A DNA stretch of 64,000 bases from the NCBI GenBank assembly GCA_017562135.1, contig QEYB01000936.1, forward strand, positions 310,001 to 374,000. Direction: 5' to 3'. A program made the position numbers and the translations under genes. Shown here piece by piece: positions 61,171 to 64,000 of the stretch. Position 1 is the stretch's first letter. Every line of letters begins with the position of its first letter. The notes beneath the pieces are model-generated. The model was not told the DNA's origin and ran no database searches. It worked only from the letters and a program-made list of their open reading frames with translations. The stretch comes from Dipylidium caninum. Its lineage: Eukaryota; Platyhelminthes; Cestoda; Cyclophyllidea; Dipylidiidae.

Positions 61171-61539
61171 GGGTGAGAAGAAGAGAGGAAAGGAGCAAGG
61201 AGAAACCAACGGGAGCAAAAGGTTACACACACGTGTAGACAAGCACAAACAGGCATTATACAAAATAACGAGGGATACAAGCCTCACCTCCATTTCCCCC
61301 TAAGTTATACTGCCATCGCGTCAACAACGAGAGATCTATCTCCTGCTTCACGTGCCTGTCTGCCTGCCTAAACTGGTTGACAGCTGTCTACAGAGACAAG
61401 GCGATGACATTATAGCTACAGTCACTATTCCTGCCGCCGCTGCCACCGCTACTACGATCATCAATACTACTCGTCAACCTGTCTACTTGCCAACGTCAGT
61501 GACAGAGATCATGAAGACATCTGTTACCAGGGTCTAGAA

Positions 61540-61562
61540 CAAACAAACAAACAAACAAGCAA
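61540..61562 (+). repeat. (ACAA)n short tandem repeat
   Basis: About five tandem AACA/ACAA units ending in a variant unit. Confidence 0.85.
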
Positions 61563-63189
61563 ACATATTCGGATCCCTCTTCTCCGTCTGCCTCGTCCAT
61601 CGATTAGTTGGATTCTCCGTTAACATGGCTTCGGTACAGGTTAGTGGATTTTCGTCTATGTGGCGAGGGTGTTAATCATGGCTTCGACTGACATGGAAAC
61701 TACCTAACTGCTGTTGTTGCCTCTGCTGTTCCATCTGCTGCCGCCGTTACTTCTGGAGTTGCAGAATTGACTGCTGCCTTGCGTGCAGTGTCTGATTTGG
61801 GAATCCAGAAAGGAGGGGTTGAGGCGTGGAGAGTGGGGCAGGAGGCGGGCGATTTCCTCGCCACATAAAACGGATTGAATCAGCAGATGGCGCTCACGCT
61901 GAAAAAAAATGCGGGAGATATGGGGGCAGAAGTTGACTCAATGGAGGAGGCGGAGGAGATTTGGGCGGGGGACGGGGGAGGTTGAAGTGACATTTAAAAA
62001 ATTGACCGCGAATAAACAGCTTTCAATCTGGACTCAGTTGAGGCGATTCAGTCACTTTACCAATTTCACGCCTATATTAGGTAATTAATAATTTAGGGAA
62101 GCGAATTTTTTTCCATGTATATAAATTTACAATTCCATTGGTAACGAAATCACACTTTTGACGCGTCATTAAGTTTATTGCATATTTTGCATGCCTTATA
62201 TTTCACCCAATATTACACACTTTATCATCGTCGTCACCTTCAAGAGACACTTGACTCATTCGCCCATAAAATGTGCGGGAGGGAGACGCGTGCTGCCGGC
62301 TCTTCCTCTATCCCATGTCCTATTTGGGAGGGGGGAAATCTCCCTCTATTTCTAAAAGACGAAAAATTTAAAATCACACAAGAAATCCCCAAGCCCAGCA
62401 GCGGCACCGAATGAAACTTACCCGTGACTTCCATACTGACTAAAGTGGAAATTCCACTGAAAAGAATGGCTGAGACACCGGGACACACGTGCATGATAAG
62501 CGGCAGTCAACATGTCACTTATGTGTGACGCACGCACCCGAGGGGGGGGAGAAAGCTCACCTAAGAACATTTAACTCATTATTTATTTGTCTCCATTATT
62601 ATGGCTGAAAGTTGTATTGTCCAGACAAATACTTTTCTTGGAATCGCGACAAACATTTTTTAAATGTTTATCAGAGCTACAGTAATTAACCAATCACTAC
62701 TGATTTCTAATGACATTAGAAATTACGAAATGTGGACTGTTTAGAAATGTGCAAACAGTGAAATTCTTTTTTAAGGGCTTGATTATTTTTTTTCTGTTTT
62801 TGTGCCTCTCTCCCTCCTAACCTCCCACTCGCCTTGCCTCCCCTCGTTTCCCCCACGCCTCCTCTGTGCCTCCCCCACCACCCAGTCACCCGCCTCCTTT
62901 GCCTCCACTTTCGTGAGTGTCAGTGAACCGAAACTCGCAGTAGGGAAAAGTAAAATGACAGTTTTTCACGCAGCGAAAAAGTTAGCTTATGCGAAGTTTA
63001 TTTTGTACCCCGGTTTGCCCGCATTCCAATTTACCAACTTTACTGGTTAAAGCCCCCTCGTCGTGGTCTCCTCCCTGCCATCGCGAATCTGTTAGGCACC
63101 TCCCGTATACTTAACGTTGCGTAAGCCTGCGGTTTGGGCATTCGTCGGTTTGGATTTACACCTCGAACGTGTGTTGCCTCTCTTTTTAG

Positions 63190-63603
63190 TTATTCAGCTC
63201 GCCCTGTTCAAATGTAGTGGCTTCCCGCTGTCCGCAGACTGAAACGCCCAGTACTTCCACTGCGACTGCCTCCGCTTCAACTAGCAGTCCGCTCCTGGCA
63301 TTTGAGACGATCAATGGTGATACACCACCACCAGCTTCTACAAAAACGCCAAATTTCGTTACAACAAAGTTGGATGAAACGGCAGCACAACCGACACCAT
63401 CAACATTACCACTAACACTGCCGCCTTCATTACCATCATCGGTTGAAATTTCAATCCCCTCGACTCTGTCTAATCGCAGTAATCATAGCAACAGCAGCGG
63501 ACAATCTCCATTGAAAGTGGATAATCCTCACCACTCTTACGTCAGCGAGGTGCACGCCTCCAGAAGGCGTCCATGCCTGAGAGCCAGTTTGGAAGCGACC
63601 TGA
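63190..63603 (+). CDS. Possible Ser/Thr/Pro-rich exon near the right edge
   Basis: An open frame beginning right after an acceptor-like TTTTTAG (63183-63189) and closing with TGA at 63601-63603. The product is extremely rich in Ser, Thr and Pro (TSTATASASTSS, PPPASTKTP, TLPPSLPSS, NRSNHSNSSG), like a disordered region of a signalling or transcription protein. Codon usage is varied rather than a pure repeat, which favours real coding sequence. No domain is recognisable, there is no confirmed donor or upstream exon, and a frame change inside 63555-63640 (ASMPESQFGSDLKKD in another frame) may indicate a further exon joined by splicing. Low confidence. Confidence 0.3.
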   Translation, partial: LFSSPCSNVVASRCPQTETPSTSTATASASTSSPLLAFETINGDTPPPASTKTPNFVTTKLDETAAQPTPSTLPLTLPPSLPSSVEISIPSTLSNRSNHSNSSGQSPLKVDNPHHSYVSEVHASRRRPCLRASLEAT

Positions 63604-64000
63604 AGAAGGACACCGAAGCGCTGCACAAGTTAGTTGTGTTCACTCAAATAGTCGATATCGATTTTTTATTAGGCTGTGGTAGGTCAGTAACAGAAAACTC
63701 AGACAATTCCCGCCATATGTTGCATATTTAACATAAATAGGGAAAGAATGATTAAAACAAGTAAAAACAATGAATCCCAGTTTATTATTTAAAAAATTTA
63801 AATTGAAAAAAAAAGATTCATCAATGTATGTTCTTCATTTCACCTAAGTGATTGGCATATTCATGAAAGGGTTAACCTGAATAAAATAGGTAGCCTTTTC
63901 CTTAAAAGAAACACATCATCCCGATTTGCTAAGACGCTAATTTTGATAAGGCGGAGTTGATCAGATTGTAGACGAGGAGGTTGGAAGCCAACCTCCTGTT

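Larger units (their letters stand above)
55725..63189. other. Long interval with no firm gene
   Basis: About 7.5 kb. An open minus-strand segment near 56040-56142 behind an acceptor-like GTGTAG encodes LQIWDDNSLRKN...LEPFAIAFALG and could be an upstream INPP4 exon, but no in-phase donor was found. The rest (56.2-63 kb) shows no exon with splice support. It holds a purine tract at 58270-58350, TATATATATAT near 59356, TAATTA-like motifs, a GA microsatellite at 61130-61190 and an ACAA repeat at 61540-61562. Confidence 0.4.

Noticed and set aside
60881..61293. Overlapping minus-strand open frames rich in Ser/Leu
   Set aside because: They are the complement of the GA microsatellite at 61130-61190.
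1..64000. tRNA, rRNA and bacterial operon features
   Set aside because: No convincing cloverleaf with a GGTTCGA-type T arm, no rRNA core and no ribosome-binding-site pattern was found. All confident genes are spliced.

Overview
This is nuclear DNA from an animal, most likely a flatworm and probably a cyclophyllidean tapeworm (Echinococcus/Taenia/Hymenolepis type). Genes are split into many small exons with GT-AG introns, often only about 40-80 bases long. The proteins are metazoan (tankyrase, ATG16, LMO4, INPP4, phosphorylase kinase gamma), gene density is high in some blocks, and AATAAA signals follow the stop codons. The tapeworm assignment is inferred from intron style, protein divergence and base composition. 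No diagnostic ribosomal or mitochondrial gene is present.

Layout. 1-1247 (+): 3' end of an unrecognised acidic protein gene. 2133-5565 (+): nucleobindin (EF-hand protein). 5836-16207 (-): complete tankyrase, convergent with nucleobindin. 17093-20233 (+): ATG16, divergent from tankyrase. 21080-22926 (+): an ACBD3-type GOLD protein without an acyl-CoA-binding domain. 24822-27728 (-): phosphorylase kinase gamma subunit. 27.7-44.9 kb: a gene-poor landscape containing only an LMO4-type LIM-only gene (32277-35192, -) and, upstream of it, a very large inverted repeat (about 35.63-37.93 kb against 39.38-41.49 kb). 44882-45639 (-): small uncharacterised protein. 46899-48719 (+): decapping cofactor DCP1. 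50185-55724 (-): inositol 3,4-bisphosphate 4-phosphatase with an unusual N-terminal PH domain. 56-64 kb: mostly non-coding, with a possible Ser/Thr/Pro-rich exon near the right edge.

Repeats. Two near-identical copies of a roughly 0.72-0.75 kb interspersed element lie in opposite orientation inside introns of the convergent neighbours nucleobindin and tankyrase, each in the sense orientation of its host gene. The same tankyrase intron holds a decayed mariner transposase. The 36-41 kb inverted repeat is packed with microsatellites, purine tracts and G-quadruplex-forming runs, mirrored between arms but with different copy numbers.

The genes are housekeeping or signalling loci (Wnt/telomere ADP-ribosylation, autophagy, Golgi, glycogen metabolism, mRNA decay, phosphoinositides) with no operon-like joint function. 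The regulatory interest is the LMO4 neighbourhood, which is rich in TAATTA homeodomain cores. Gene models were assembled by hand from splice signals and reading-frame continuity. For nucleobindin, tankyrase, ACBD3, PHKG, LMO4, DCP1, INPP4 and the small 45-kb gene, all exon phases close without a frame error.
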